From the NCBI RefSeq assembly GCF_018687095.1, contig NZ_CP061286.1:124001-188000 (forward strand): a DNA stretch of 64,000 nucleotides. The letters run 5' to 3'. The notes beneath the pieces are model-generated. The model had not been told where the DNA came from and searched no databases. It saw only the letters and a program-made list of their open reading frames with translations. Position 1 is the stretch's first letter; the number at the start of each line of letters is the position of its first letter. The DNA is from Polynucleobacter sp. MWH-UH25E. Its GTDB lineage: Bacteria > Pseudomonadota > Gammaproteobacteria > Burkholderiales > Burkholderiaceae. Position numbers and translations under genes: made by a program. Shown piece after piece: positions 1 to 6,411 of this stretch.

Positions 1-407
1 ACATTGATGAGCGCTTTCCTCATCCACAATTAATGCCGCCAGATCCTGTGGCGCGCGCACGCGCACGCTTGTTCCTCTTTAACTTTGAAAAAGAGTTATT
101 TGTACACGTTGCCGCCTTGGAAAATGAAAAAGGTAAAGCAGCTGAGAAAACTCATGAGAAAGCGCGCTTGGCAATTCGTGATCGCTTAACTCAACTTGCC
201 CCCATTTTTGTTAAGAACAAATACATGCTGGGTGATGAGTTCTCTATGCTTGATGTTGCAATAGCTCCATTGCTATGGCGTCTTGAGCACTATGGCATTG
301 ATTTATCTCGCAATGCTGCGCCACTCCTGAAATACGCAGAACGTATTTTTAGTAGACCTGCTTACATCGAGGCATTAACCCCCTCCGAGAAGGTAATGCG
401 TCGCTAA
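1..407 (+). CDS. sspA: Stringent starvation protein A (5'-truncated by window edge)
   Basis: C-terminal part of SspA, a glutathione-S-transferase-fold protein without GST activity that binds RNA polymerase during starvation. The reading frame is open from base 3 and already reads IDERFPHPQLMPPDPV before the first in-frame ATG at 33, so that ATG is internal. The segment is typical of the end of the thioredoxin-like domain followed by the all-helical C-terminal GST domain. It is followed after 22 bases by sspB, the usual betaproteobacterial pair. The true start lies outside the window. Confidence 0.9.
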   Translation, partial: IDERFPHPQLMPPDPVARARARLFLFNFEKELFVHVAALENEKGKAAEKTHEKARLAIRDRLTQLAPIFVKNKYMLGDEFSMLDVAIAPLLWRLEHYGIDLSRNAAPLLKYAERIFSRPAYIEALTPSEKVMRR

Positions 408-429
408 AGACCCATTACTAGCAGACAGA

Positions 430-837
430 ATGTCTGATGTTCCAAGCAATAAACCCTATCTAATCCGTGCGCTACATCAGTGGTGCACGGATTTTGGCTT
501 TACGCCATTTATAGCGGTGTTTGTTGATAGTAGGGTAGAGGTGCCTATGGAGTACGTTAAGAACAATGAGATTGTTCTTAATTTATCGGTAGAGGCTTGC
601 CATCAACTTCAACTTGAAAATGACTGGATTAGTTTCCAAGCCAGATTTGGGGGGATTCCTAGAAGGATCATGGTGCCAGTTAGCCACGTGCTTGCAGTCT
701 ACGCTAGAGAAAATGGGCAGGGAATGTCATTCCCATTTGATCCTACTCAGGCACGCGATTTGCACCTTGCGGATAGCTCTGATGAGTCGCCAGAAAAGCC
801 TAAATTAGGAAAACCATCCTTAAGAATTGTGAAATAG
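430..837 (+). CDS. sspB: ClpXP protease specificity-enhancing factor SspB
   Basis: Adaptor that delivers ssrA-tagged and other substrates to ClpXP. The 135-residue protein has the SspB N-terminal fold (KPYLIRALHQWC near residue 8, then NLSVEACHQL and the QARFGGIPRRIMVP strand region). After about residue 105 comes a charged, low-complexity tail (DSSDESPEKPKLGKPSLRIVK) whose end matches the short ClpX-binding peptide at the C terminus of SspB proteins. It lies directly downstream of sspA, probably in one transcript, and 17 bases before a tRNA gene. Confidence 0.93.
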   Translation: MSDVPSNKPYLIRALHQWCTDFGFTPFIAVFVDSRVEVPMEYVKNNEIVLNLSVEACHQLQLENDWISFQARFGGIPRRIMVPVSHVLAVYARENGQGMSFPFDPTQARDLHLADSSDESPEKPKLGKPSLRIVK

Positions 838-854
838 GCTAAAATATCCCCATT

Positions 855-930
855 GCCCCTTTAGCTCATCTGGTAGAGCAACTGATTTGTAATCAGTAGG
901 TGGTCTGTTCGAGTCGGACAAGGGGCACCA
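855..930 (+). tRNA. tRNA-Thr (anticodon TGT)
   Basis: A 76-base cloverleaf with acceptor stem GCCCCTT/AAGGGGC, anticodon stem ACTGA/TCAGT enclosing loop TTTGTAA (anticodon TGT, threonine), T loop TTCGAGT and an encoded CCA end. Its 3' part, from the anticodon loop to just past CCA, is duplicated at 10102-10147. It is therefore the attachment site of the element to its right. The functional tRNA gene is the copy next to sspB; its 3' half may be supplied by the element. Confidence 0.97.
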
Positions 931-931
931 A
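886..931 (+). repeat. attL: left copy of the 46-bp attachment repeat
   Basis: The 46 bases from the tRNA anticodon loop (TTTGTAATCAG...) through the CCA end plus one A are identical to 10102-10147. Identity stops at both edges: A versus C before it, T versus A after it. A direct repeat ending at a tRNA 3' end with an integrase gene just inside it is the signature of site-specific integration by a tyrosine recombinase. Confidence 0.95.
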
Positions 932-939
932 TAAATACA

Positions 940-972
940 AGGCCCACTGCTTAATTGCTAGTGGGCCTTTTT
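940..972 (+). terminator. Rho-independent terminator after tRNA-Thr, supplied by the element
   Basis: A perfect 9-bp stem AGGCCCACT (940-948) / AGTGGGCCT (960-968) followed by a T run. It lies inside the element, 9 bases past attL, so the element gives the interrupted tRNA gene a new terminator. The original one is displaced to 10152-10180. Confidence 0.88.
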
Positions 973-980
973 CATTGATT

Positions 981-997
981 GTCAACAAAGTGTCAAC
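981..997 (+). promoter_or_regulatory. Candidate integrase arm-type site (left), paired GTCAAC
   Basis: The 17-mer GTCAACAAAGTGTCAAC contains two GTCAAC hexamers 11 bp apart, one helical turn. The identical 17-mer occurs at 9991-10007, near the other end of the element and in the same orientation. Placement just inside each att repeat fits integrase arm-binding sites. This role is inferred from position and repetition only. Confidence 0.6.
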
Positions 998-1003
998 GTA
1001 ACT

Positions 1004-2017
1004 TTATAAGTTAACTAATGGGTTCAGTAATTTCACTGCCTCGAGATGTGTGGGAGCAAGATGAGCGTAACGCATTGTCATATGCAGGCTTTGATGGCCA
1101 AGTATTTTTTGTAGAGTTAATATATTTCCACCTCCCTGCATGAAGCTACTAGCAAAGGTGTGGCGCAAGACATGAGTTAATTGACCATCGGGCAATGCAA
1201 TTCCAGCTCTAGCAACCCCAGACTTGAATGCCCCCATTGAAGAGCCGAAATATCGCCCGTTTTCTTTGACATCATGGGCTTGAATCTCGTCTTGCAATTC
1301 TTTTGAGATGGGAATGGCCCGCATTTTTTTATTTTTGGTATTAATAAATTCAATCACACCCTTTTTTATATTTGAAGGGCGAAGATTTTCTGCTTCTGAC
1401 CACCTTGACCCAGTAGACAGGCAAACTTTTGCAATCAAATACACGTCACTATTTTTCTCGGCATCTAAAAGCTCAGTAAGCAATCTTTTAATTTCATCTG
1501 CATCAAGATATCCAAGCTCTTTATCGGCAATCTTAAATTGTCTGATCGCGCTTACTGGGTTGGCTTTCTTCCAGAGGTTAAGGCGAATGAGCTCGTTAAA
1601 TACTGCTCGTAGGTAGGAATGTTCCCGGTTAAATGAATTAAGGCTAAGCCCACCCTCAATTCGCTCGCTTCGGTATTTTGTAAACATCTGAGGCGTTAGT
1701 TGATCCGCAATGGGATCTTTTAGCGCCGTGACCATGTTCTTTAATCTGGAATAAGTATCTCTTTCATTGCTTAAGTTCTTGCCATGAGCTTCGTACCAAA
1801 TCTTGATGATTTCTGATAACTTTCTAAGATCCTTTTTTTCTGGTATCCAATCTTGATCTTTGTTTGTAGAGCTGCGGATGAATGCTTCCCAATTTTTCGC
1901 TTCAGCAAGGTTTGCAAAAATTTTCCTAAACCGTTTACCGCCTCGACCCTGAGGCTGAATATCTACTTGCCATCCGCTGGTAGTCTTTTTAATCACGCAT
2001 TGACTCTGCACGCTCAA
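1004..2017 (-). CDS. int: Tyrosine site-specific integrase
   Basis: Catalyses integration and excision between the element and the tRNA-Thr site. In the 337-residue frame there is an N-terminal arm-binding region (about 1-60), a core-binding SAM-like domain (about 65-165) and a catalytic domain. The catalytic set is visible: R205 (STGSRWSEAENL), a basic strand (NTKNKKMRAIP) around 227-235, H282-x-x-R285 (THVLRHTFASS), H308 (LGHQS) and the nucleophile Y317 (MRYAHL). The first codon is TTG; GTG codons at 2011 and 1996 are alternatives. The start lies inside the repressor gene, so translation is probably coupled. Its stop faces the tRNA. Confidence 0.95.
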   Translation of the reverse strand: MSVQSQCVIKKTTSGWQVDIQPQGRGGKRFRKIFANLAEAKNWEAFIRSSTNKDQDWIPEKKDLRKLSEIIKIWYEAHGKNLSNERDTYSRLKNMVTALKDPIADQLTPQMFTKYRSERIEGGLSLNSFNREHSYLRAVFNELIRLNLWKKANPVSAIRQFKIADKELGYLDADEIKRLLTELLDAEKNSDVYLIAKVCLSTGSRWSEAENLRPSNIKKGVIEFINTKNKKMRAIPISKELQDEIQAHDVKENGRYFGSSMGAFKSGVARAGIALPDGQLTHVLRHTFASSFMQGGGNILTLQKILGHQSLHMTMRYAHLAPTHLEAVKLLNPLVNL

Positions 2018-2648
2018 TTACATAGACAATTTTCTCCTCTTGCCTAGCAATTAAATCCAAGTCCAGAGAATCCTTGGGGTTTAGGTTCGCTCTTACGAAG
2101 TCCGCAAAAGGGGTCTGATCTAAAGGATTAAGAAATCTTTTAAATAAAACGTAATTCATCTCAGTCTCTGACCAGAGCTCAGGTTCTTTCTTGAGAATAT
2201 TCGGAAGGGTAAGCCCCTTTATATTTAAAAGCTTCTTATTTTCTCTAGCCAACATTCCATCGGACATCAAACGCATTAATGCCGGGTTAATGCCTGTCCC
2301 GCCAAATAAATTGCGCGCAACAATTTCGACCTCTTCTGTGGTCCAGTCAACGGGCTCTTTAAGAACAATCTCCTCCAAGATATCTGGTTTGAGAAACTCC
2401 CCCCTTGGAGCCATGTGATCCATAGAGCTTTCAGGGGTTGCGCCCGTACCAATCCAATACGCATAGTTGGGTAAAAAACGACAGCAGAACTCAATCATTT
2501 CTGACGTTGCTCGTTGATGGCCGTAATAAACATGCTTCCACGAGCTAGCCTTGATTCCGCTAGCTTTTTCGAGCTCAGCAAAAAACTGACTCGATTTTGA
2601 TGTCATTTCTTCCTTTAAGGCTTGGAATAAGCGTTCTTCAATGGCCAT
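1989..2648 (-). CDS. Phage-type repressor-like protein with N-terminal HTH
   Basis: A 219-residue protein. Residues about 8-70 read as a lambda-repressor-like helix-turn-helix: an AELEKASGIKASSWKHV helix-turn segment, then EMIEFCCRFLPNYAYWIGTG, a pattern typical of phage C-type repressors (helix, then YAYWLxTG). The remainder (about 75-219) is not recognised. It is transcribed away from the excisionase-like gene and its end overlaps the integrase start by 29 bases, so repressor and integrase probably share a transcript. The promoter region to its right holds palindromes of the form TTC-N7-GAA, likely its own operators. The regulatory role is inferred. Confidence 0.7.
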   Translation of the reverse strand: MAIEERLFQALKEEMTSKSSQFFAELEKASGIKASSWKHVYYGHQRATSEMIEFCCRFLPNYAYWIGTGATPESSMDHMAPRGEFLKPDILEEIVLKEPVDWTTEEVEIVARNLFGGTGINPALMRLMSDGMLARENKKLLNIKGLTLPNILKKEPELWSETEMNYVLFKRFLNPLDQTPFADFVRANLNPKDSLDLDLIARQEEKIVYVIERAESMRD

Positions 2649-2771
2649 GATGTCTTTTTAGTTATTTGATAACTTTATTCTCTCATATTTTTCTATATTT
2701 GAACATTATTCAATAGTAGAAAATAATTCTTGACATGTTTCAAATTCTAATTATAGTTCTATATATGAACT
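2649..2771. promoter_or_regulatory. Divergent control region with promoter and paired operator-like palindromes
   Basis: On the plus strand TTGACA (2730-2735), a 16-bp spacer and TATAGT (2752-2757) form a near-consensus sigma-70 promoter. Two similar imperfect palindromes occur: TTCTATATTTGAA (2691-2703) and TTCTATATATGAA (2757-2769). The second overlaps the -10 box and the start codon of the rightward gene. The first lies about 45 bp upstream of the repressor start, where a leftward promoter is expected. A 15-bp palindrome TTGAA-N5-TTCAA (2699-2713) overlaps the first. This resembles a lysogeny-type switch. Confidence 0.65.
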
Positions 2772-2953
2772 CAATTCAACAAGAGAACTTATTTTTAGTG
2801 TCTGCCGAGAAATATGCCGAATTGGTCGGTTTGCCAATAGGAGTGGTTCGTGGGCAGCTAGATCGCCGCCAGCTTCCAGTCTACAAGGTTGGCAAACGGA
2901 GATTTATCAATTTAGTTCAGTTGCGAATTGATCTGGCAGGCGGGCTCAAATAA
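2765..2953 (+). CDS. Small excisionase/AlpA-like DNA-binding protein
   Basis: A 62-residue protein with a MerR/excisionase-type winged HTH. VSAEKYAELVGLPIGVVRGQ is a helix-turn-helix and RRQLPVYKVGKRRFINLVQLR is the matching wing and second helix. Such proteins act as recombination directionality factors or as AlpA-type activators in phages and satellites. A longer frame from 2735 is rejected because that ATG lies inside the -35 box; the ATG at 2765 is about 8 bases past the -10 box, so the mRNA may be leaderless. GTG at 2798 is an alternative start. It is the first gene of the rightward operon. Confidence 0.7.
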   Translation: MNSIQQENLFLVSAEKYAELVGLPIGVVRGQLDRRQLPVYKVGKRRFINLVQLRIDLAGGLK

Positions 2954-2963
2954 AGGGAGGTAT

Positions 2964-3851
2964 ATGCATTACTGGAAATTCAACATTGGGGATTGGGGGC
3001 TTGAAATGGGGCATCTTTCACCTCAGGAAGAGGGTATTTGCCTTAGGCTCATCAATCATTTCATGGCAACTGAAAAGCCCATTCCAAAGAATACGGCACA
3101 AACCTACCGAAAATTACGCATTACGGAGCACGCGGTTCTTGCTGACCAGTTGCTTGAGGAGCATTTCATGCCAGATTTGGATGGAAATTGGGTGCATAAG
3201 CCCTCAGAAAAGCTGATGGACGAATATCACCTAAAAGGTGAAATAAATCGTAAAAATGGCAAAACGGGGGGTAGACCAAGCAAAAAACAGCAAAACAACA
3301 GCATCAGTAACCCAAGCGGTTTTGAAATAAAACCCACAAATAACCCAGATGGTTTTGAAATAAAACCCACCGGCAACCCACAAATAACCCTAACCAATAA
3401 CCAGGAACTAGAAACCAATAACCAAAAAACTAAAAACACTAACGATGTTTATTTTTTGGAATTCTTCAAAATTTATCCAATCCGACCCGGGGTTACAGAG
3501 AGTGACTTCGACATGGCATGGAAACAAGCGCTTGCAGATGGTAAGCATGCGCAAGAGATGGTAGCTGGTGCCAAGCGTTATTCCGTATATGTCATTCAAT
3601 CGCAAATGCCCTCAAAGTACATATATTCACCAGCTACATTCTTGGGTCCCGAGGATAAATATTTGGTCGACTGGAAAGTTGCCTTACCCCTGCGAACCGA
3701 TGCTGAAATAACCCATGCATACAAGGTTGAATGTGGCGGAGACCCAACCCAATCAAGATTTGGGAGTTATGCGGAAATGAAGGCATTCGTGTTGAACTAC
3801 CGTGAAAAAGGTGAATTAAAACAAAAACCAATTGGTGTAAATAATGGATGA
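2964..3851 (+). CDS. DUF1376-type phage replication-like protein
   Basis: A 295-residue protein whose first about 80 residues match the DUF1376/YdaU type (HYWKFNIGDW, then HLSPQEEGICLRLINHF). It is common in phage and prophage replication modules, often beside helicase-loader genes. Residues about 115-155 are Asn/Thr-rich and contain a tandem repeat. The C-terminal part (EFFKIYPIRPGVTESDFDMAW..., KYIYSPATFLGP) resembles the DNA-binding tail of phage replication proteins. The start at 2964 is chosen for the Shine-Dalgarno AAAGGGAGGT just upstream; an in-frame start at 2928 would overlap the preceding gene. Replication of the element is the inferred role. Confidence 0.75.
   Translation: MHYWKFNIGDWGLEMGHLSPQEEGICLRLINHFMATEKPIPKNTAQTYRKLRITEHAVLADQLLEEHFMPDLDGNWVHKPSEKLMDEYHLKGEINRKNGKTGGRPSKKQQNNSISNPSGFEIKPTNNPDGFEIKPTGNPQITLTNNQELETNNQKTKNTNDVYFLEFFKIYPIRPGVTESDFDMAWKQALADGKHAQEMVAGAKRYSVYVIQSQMPSKYIYSPATFLGPEDKYLVDWKVALPLRTDAEITHAYKVECGGDPTQSRFGSYAEMKAFVLNYREKGELKQKPIGVNNG
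3309..3380 (+). repeat. 33-bp tandem repeat inside the DUF1376 gene
   Basis: Two consecutive 33-base units (3309-3341, 3342-3374) encode NPSGFEIKPTN and NPDGFEIKPTG, followed by a partial third unit. The change is in frame and lengthens the hydrophilic linker between the two conserved parts of the protein. It may vary in copy number between related elements. Confidence 0.85.
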
Positions 3852-4743
3852 ATTTTTAAGTCAAGCGCCCAGTCTTAGATTGAATCGAAATTCCCCCGAG
3901 GAGAAGGCCGCATTTCAAGAGCGAATGAGTAAGGCAAGAGATCTTGCCTTGGATGGACTTTCTCCTAGGGCAGCTGGCGAGCTAAGAGTCCAGAAGATAT
4001 TGCACTGGGTGTATGCCTTTGAAAAATCAACCATTCCCATCCTAGAGAAAGTAGGCGGCTCGAATCAATATGGAAAAGTGCAAAAACTTATTGAGCGTGG
4101 ATTTTTGAGGGTTCAAAATTCAAAAGCTGGGGGCTTTGATGGTGTGTCTAAGAAAATTGTGACGTTAACAGTAGCGGGGTTAGATTATGTAGAACGCCAT
4201 ACCGATGAGATGTATCGCTACAGATGGGCAAAAGATCCCTCTGGACTAAACCAAAACCACCTCTTGCATGACCTAATTGCACAGATTCTAACGGTTACAA
4301 ACCTACAGCAAGGTCGTATTAAGGGATTTGAGCCAGAGTCACGGTCTAACGAAAAAAACCTAATTGGCAAGAAAAAACCTGATGTTATATGGCATATGGA
4401 TGCAAAAAAGCGTTGGGGATTAGAAGTTGAGTTAACGAAGAAAACTGGACGCGATGCCCATACTTTTGTAAGTCGAGTAGTGGACTCACTTACAACCAAT
4501 AATTTAGATGATCGTATCGATACATTTTTACTGGTGACCGACAAACCTGGAATAGAAAAAGCCTATAAGGCAGCTATGGCAGTTGGATCACCCATTGTTG
4601 AATACCGCAAAGATAGTCGAAATCGTTGGGTGGAAATTGAGGGTAATCGAAGGGTGCCGGAGTCTATTGAGGGAAGATTTATGACTATCTGTAAATCAGA
4701 CTTCTTTCCATTGTTACGCCCCAAGTCGGATAAGGGGGATTAG
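3844..4743 (+). CDS. Winged-helix plus PD-(D/E)XK-like protein (replication-relaxation type)
   Basis: A 299-residue protein. Residues about 45-118 look like a winged helix (KILHWVYAFEKSTIPIL, KVQKLIERGFLRV, VTLTVAGLDYVE). Residues about 135-235 carry a nuclease-fold pattern: H139/H142 (NHLLHDL), D180 in KKPDVIW, E194 and E196 in GLEVELTKK, and K199/K200. This layout resembles the replication-relaxation (Replic_Relax) family of mobile elements, a cousin of restriction-endonuclease-like domains. Its function is unproven; replication control, mobilisation or nicking are possible. It overlaps the preceding gene by 8 bases and touches the next gene, so the three are one operon. Confidence 0.6.
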   Translation: MDEFLSQAPSLRLNRNSPEEKAAFQERMSKARDLALDGLSPRAAGELRVQKILHWVYAFEKSTIPILEKVGGSNQYGKVQKLIERGFLRVQNSKAGGFDGVSKKIVTLTVAGLDYVERHTDEMYRYRWAKDPSGLNQNHLLHDLIAQILTVTNLQQGRIKGFEPESRSNEKNLIGKKKPDVIWHMDAKKRWGLEVELTKKTGRDAHTFVSRVVDSLTTNNLDDRIDTFLLVTDKPGIEKAYKAAMAVGSPIVEYRKDSRNRWVEIEGNRRVPESIEGRFMTICKSDFFPLLRPKSDKGD

Positions 4744-5445
4744 ATGAAGATATTGATAGCCCTTTTTGTGGCAATTGTTATGAGCGGATGTAATGTCGTA
4801 TGCCAAGACTATACGTCTGGAGTGGTGGCAAAAGAAAGGCAGAATTTTGTACTAACGGAAGCTGAAAAAATAAAAAATGACCAAAAGCTTAAGCTATTGG
4901 AGGCTAATTTACAGGCTCAAATTGATGCCCACAATCGAGGCGAGTGGGATAGCTATTTTGTTTCAAGCCTTGAGGTTATAACGAGATACTCTCTGCTGCT
5001 GGGTGCAATGACTTTGACATTGGTCATATTTACGCTATGGAGTACAAGCAAGGCCCAGAAAAAGTATGGGGCATTGATGAAATTGAATGAGGAGTTGAAT
5101 CAAAAAATCCAAGCTGGGATGGAGCCAATCAGAGTTGAGGAGCAAAAATTAGAGGCCAGGAAAAAGAAACTAGACCAAGATGATCAGCGTCATAACGAGC
5201 GCATGAGTAAGCAAGAGGGGGAGATTGCAGTGATTCTTGCCAACACATCTAAAGCTGAAAAGTGCCATGCTGAGGCCGTCGAACATCTTGACGCTGCCTT
5301 ATCGAGAAATGCGGAAATTGCAGACGCTAATATTAAGCTGATTAAAGTAGGTCAATTAGTTGGCAATTTTGATTCGACAGAAGCAAAACGATCCATTAAA
5401 GATTTATTGGATGCGTTGGAGCTCGTTAAATCGATCAAATCTTGA
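4744..5445 (+). CDS. Lipoprotein-like membrane protein with long coiled coil
   Basis: A 233-residue protein of unknown family. It begins with a short lipoprotein-type signal (LFVAIVMSGC, candidate lipid cysteine at residue 16). A second hydrophobic stretch (about 83-103, YSLLLGAMTLTLVIFTLW) looks like a membrane span. The rest (about 105-215) is charged and helical with heptad-like spacing, a probable coiled coil. The ATG directly follows the stop of the previous gene (TAGATG) with Shine-Dalgarno AAGGGGG, so translation is coupled. A Rz1-like or membrane-tethered accessory role is possible but not shown. The last gene of the rightward operon. Confidence 0.65.
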   Translation: MKILIALFVAIVMSGCNVVCQDYTSGVVAKERQNFVLTEAEKIKNDQKLKLLEANLQAQIDAHNRGEWDSYFVSSLEVITRYSLLLGAMTLTLVIFTLWSTSKAQKKYGALMKLNEELNQKIQAGMEPIRVEEQKLEARKKKLDQDDQRHNERMSKQEGEIAVILANTSKAEKCHAEAVEHLDAALSRNAEIADANIKLIKVGQLVGNFDSTEAKRSIKDLLDALELVKSIKS

Positions 5446-5456
5446 GTCTCAAGACT

Positions 5457-5760
5457 CTAGATTTCCTTAGAATCAACTGCAAAGTTACTATCTAAGTGGG
5501 CGACTGAGTAGCCATACTTAGATATCAACTGTGATATGTGGTCAATTTCACTTAGATATAAATTGCAGATATTGACCAAAATAAAATGACTGCCATCACC
5601 CAAATCGCCGTTGGCGACGTTGTACACGCCCTTATTGCATAAGGGTTCTTGGTTGATTGGGCCCTGGACGGGCCTCACGCCATTTCTCCACTACGTTGCG
5701 CACCTCTTCCAGAGGCTTGCAGGCCGCTTCAAAAGTGAAGCTAAATACGAAATAACACCC
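5457..5760 (-). pseudogene. Possible frameshifted or truncated gene remnant
   Basis: On the minus strand two adjoining frames both look protein-like. The upstream part reads FEAACKPLEEVRNVVEKWRE. After a one-base shift in the GGGCCC run near 5660, the next frame (open 5457-5678) reads NKGVYNVANGDLGDGSHFIL and on to a TAG. Joined they give about 95 residues with no start codon; the upstream end runs into the inverted repeat at 5733-5753. This suggests a broken gene cut by that repeat. No family is recognised, and chance open frames cannot be excluded. Confidence 0.3.
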
Positions 5761-5864
5761 AGCCTAATTCATTCTCAATTAATTGAGCCTGTATTGGCCG
5801 GGACGCAAAACATCTCGCCTTTAAGCGATCTGTACTTTGCTTGATTTCGTATTTAGCTTCACTT
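5733..5864. repeat. 21-bp perfect inverted repeat with 90-base loop
   Basis: Left arm 5733-5753 (AAGTGAAGCTAAATACGAAA...) is the exact reverse complement of 5844-5864. The 90-base interval contains a 14-bp palindrome CTCAATTAATTGAG (5774-5787). Weaker complementarity continues outside the arms (CCGC near 5724 against GCGG near 5870). It may be a small non-autonomous insertion or the foot of an RNA structure. No coding frame explains it. Confidence 0.8.
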
Positions 5865-5891
5865 CGTTCGCGGCGGGCTCCGCCCCCAAAT

Positions 5892-5968
5892 CATCACCTC
5901 GGCTGTAGGCAGCCTCCGATTCTGGGGAATCGGGTGATGCTCAGATTGCCTAGGTCGGCAATCTTTTT
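5892..5968 (+). ncRNA. Candidate structured RNA: three-way junction plus terminator
   Basis: Outer stem CATCAC (5892-5897)/GTGATG (5934-5939) encloses two perfect hairpins: GGCTG-TAGG-CAGCC (5901-5914) and CCGATTC-TGGG-GAATCGG (5916-5933). Three bases on comes a terminator hairpin, AGATTGCC-TAGGTC-GGCAATCT (5943-5964), followed by a T run. All stems are exact Watson-Crick pairs. The T run sets the direction as plus. It lies 450 bases past the last operon gene, so it could be a 3' UTR product or an independent small RNA. No promoter was identified and no known RNA family is recognised. Confidence 0.5.
5943..5968 (+). terminator. Rho-independent terminator in the element
   Basis: Perfect 8-bp stem AGATTGCC/GGCAATCT with a 6-base loop, followed by TTTT. 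It would end transcripts of the rightward operon or of the candidate RNA upstream. Confidence 0.8.
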
Positions 5969-5981
5969 GGCTCCCCTGAGA

Positions 5982-6025
5982 AACCTAAAGCCCTAGATCA
6001 TGGATTGATCTGGCCTTTGGTTTTT
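5982..6025 (+). terminator. Second terminator-like hairpin
   Basis: Stem segments AACC (5982-5985)/GGTT (6019-6022), AAAG (5987-5990)/CTTT (6015-6018) and AGATCA (5995-6000)/TGATCT (6006-6011) stack with small internal loops and end in a T run. It lies 14 bases after the first terminator, giving a tandem arrangement. Confidence 0.5.
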
Positions 6026-6195
6026 GGGATTCTGTGCAGCGGCTCCAAACTTCCTGGTTCAAATTCCTGGGTCTATAGGTTTGCTGTGCTTAACTTCTAG
6101 ATTTCCTACACCGCAACTTATAAATTCTCTCACTTACACCCAATTAGAGGTATGGCCTCCACAAGTCTTCACATTTTGGTTTCGGTGCCATTTAT
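6026..6195. other. Stretch with no recognised gene
   Basis: No supported coding frame is seen on either strand. The only signal is TAAATTCTCTCACT (6120-6133), which recurs as an inverted near-copy (AGGTGAGAGAATTTA) around 6725-6739. Confidence 0.5.
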
Positions 6196-6252
6196 TAAAG
6201 GGGTGACCAAACGGTTCGCAGAGAACTAAGAAAGTATGGAGATTTACACCAA
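6196..6252 (+). repeat. Dispersed repeat, copy A
   Basis: About 57 bases beginning TAAAGGGGTGACC, with the core CGGTTCGCAGAGAACTA and the end GGAGATTTACACCAA. Copy B (6593-6647) matches nearly throughout, and copy C (from 6751) shares the first half. The core holds a small GTTC/GAAC hairpin. Confidence 0.8.
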
Positions 6253-6278
6253 CAAGTTAGGAGTTTTACGCCAAGATG

Positions 6279-6302
6279 CGCGAATCTATGGTTTTAGGTG
6301 AG
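6279..6302 (+). repeat. Dispersed repeat, copy D1
   Basis: A 24-base segment ending GGTTTTAGGTGAG differs at two positions from 6388-6411, about 109 bp further on. It follows copy A by 26 bases. Confidence 0.7.
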
Positions 6303-6387
6303 AAAAATCAGAGGTAGGGCATCTAAAGATATTCACAATCTGGTCTTTAAAGGCGGTTGGGTGGCTAAATAGTAGTTTTATACGAAC

Positions 6388-6411
6388 CGCGAATTTATGG
6401 CTTTAGGTGAG
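6388..6411 (+). repeat. Dispersed repeat, copy D2
   Basis: Second copy of the 24-base D repeat (GGCTTTAGGTGAG at its end). It overlaps the last codons of the small minus-strand frame 6395-6559, so that frame's C terminus is partly repeat-derived. Confidence 0.7.

Noticed and set aside
2735..2764. Longer N terminus of the excisionase-like protein
   Set aside because: Its ATG overlaps the TTGACA -35 box, so it cannot be on the transcript from that promoter.
5733..5864. Retron or integron attC site
   Set aside because: No reverse transcriptase or integron integrase is nearby and no attC core (GTTRRRY pair) fits the arms.
6030..6090. tRNA-like T-arm sequence (GGTTCAAATTCC)
   Set aside because: The flanking bases do not pair as a T stem and no acceptor stem or anticodon arm can be placed.
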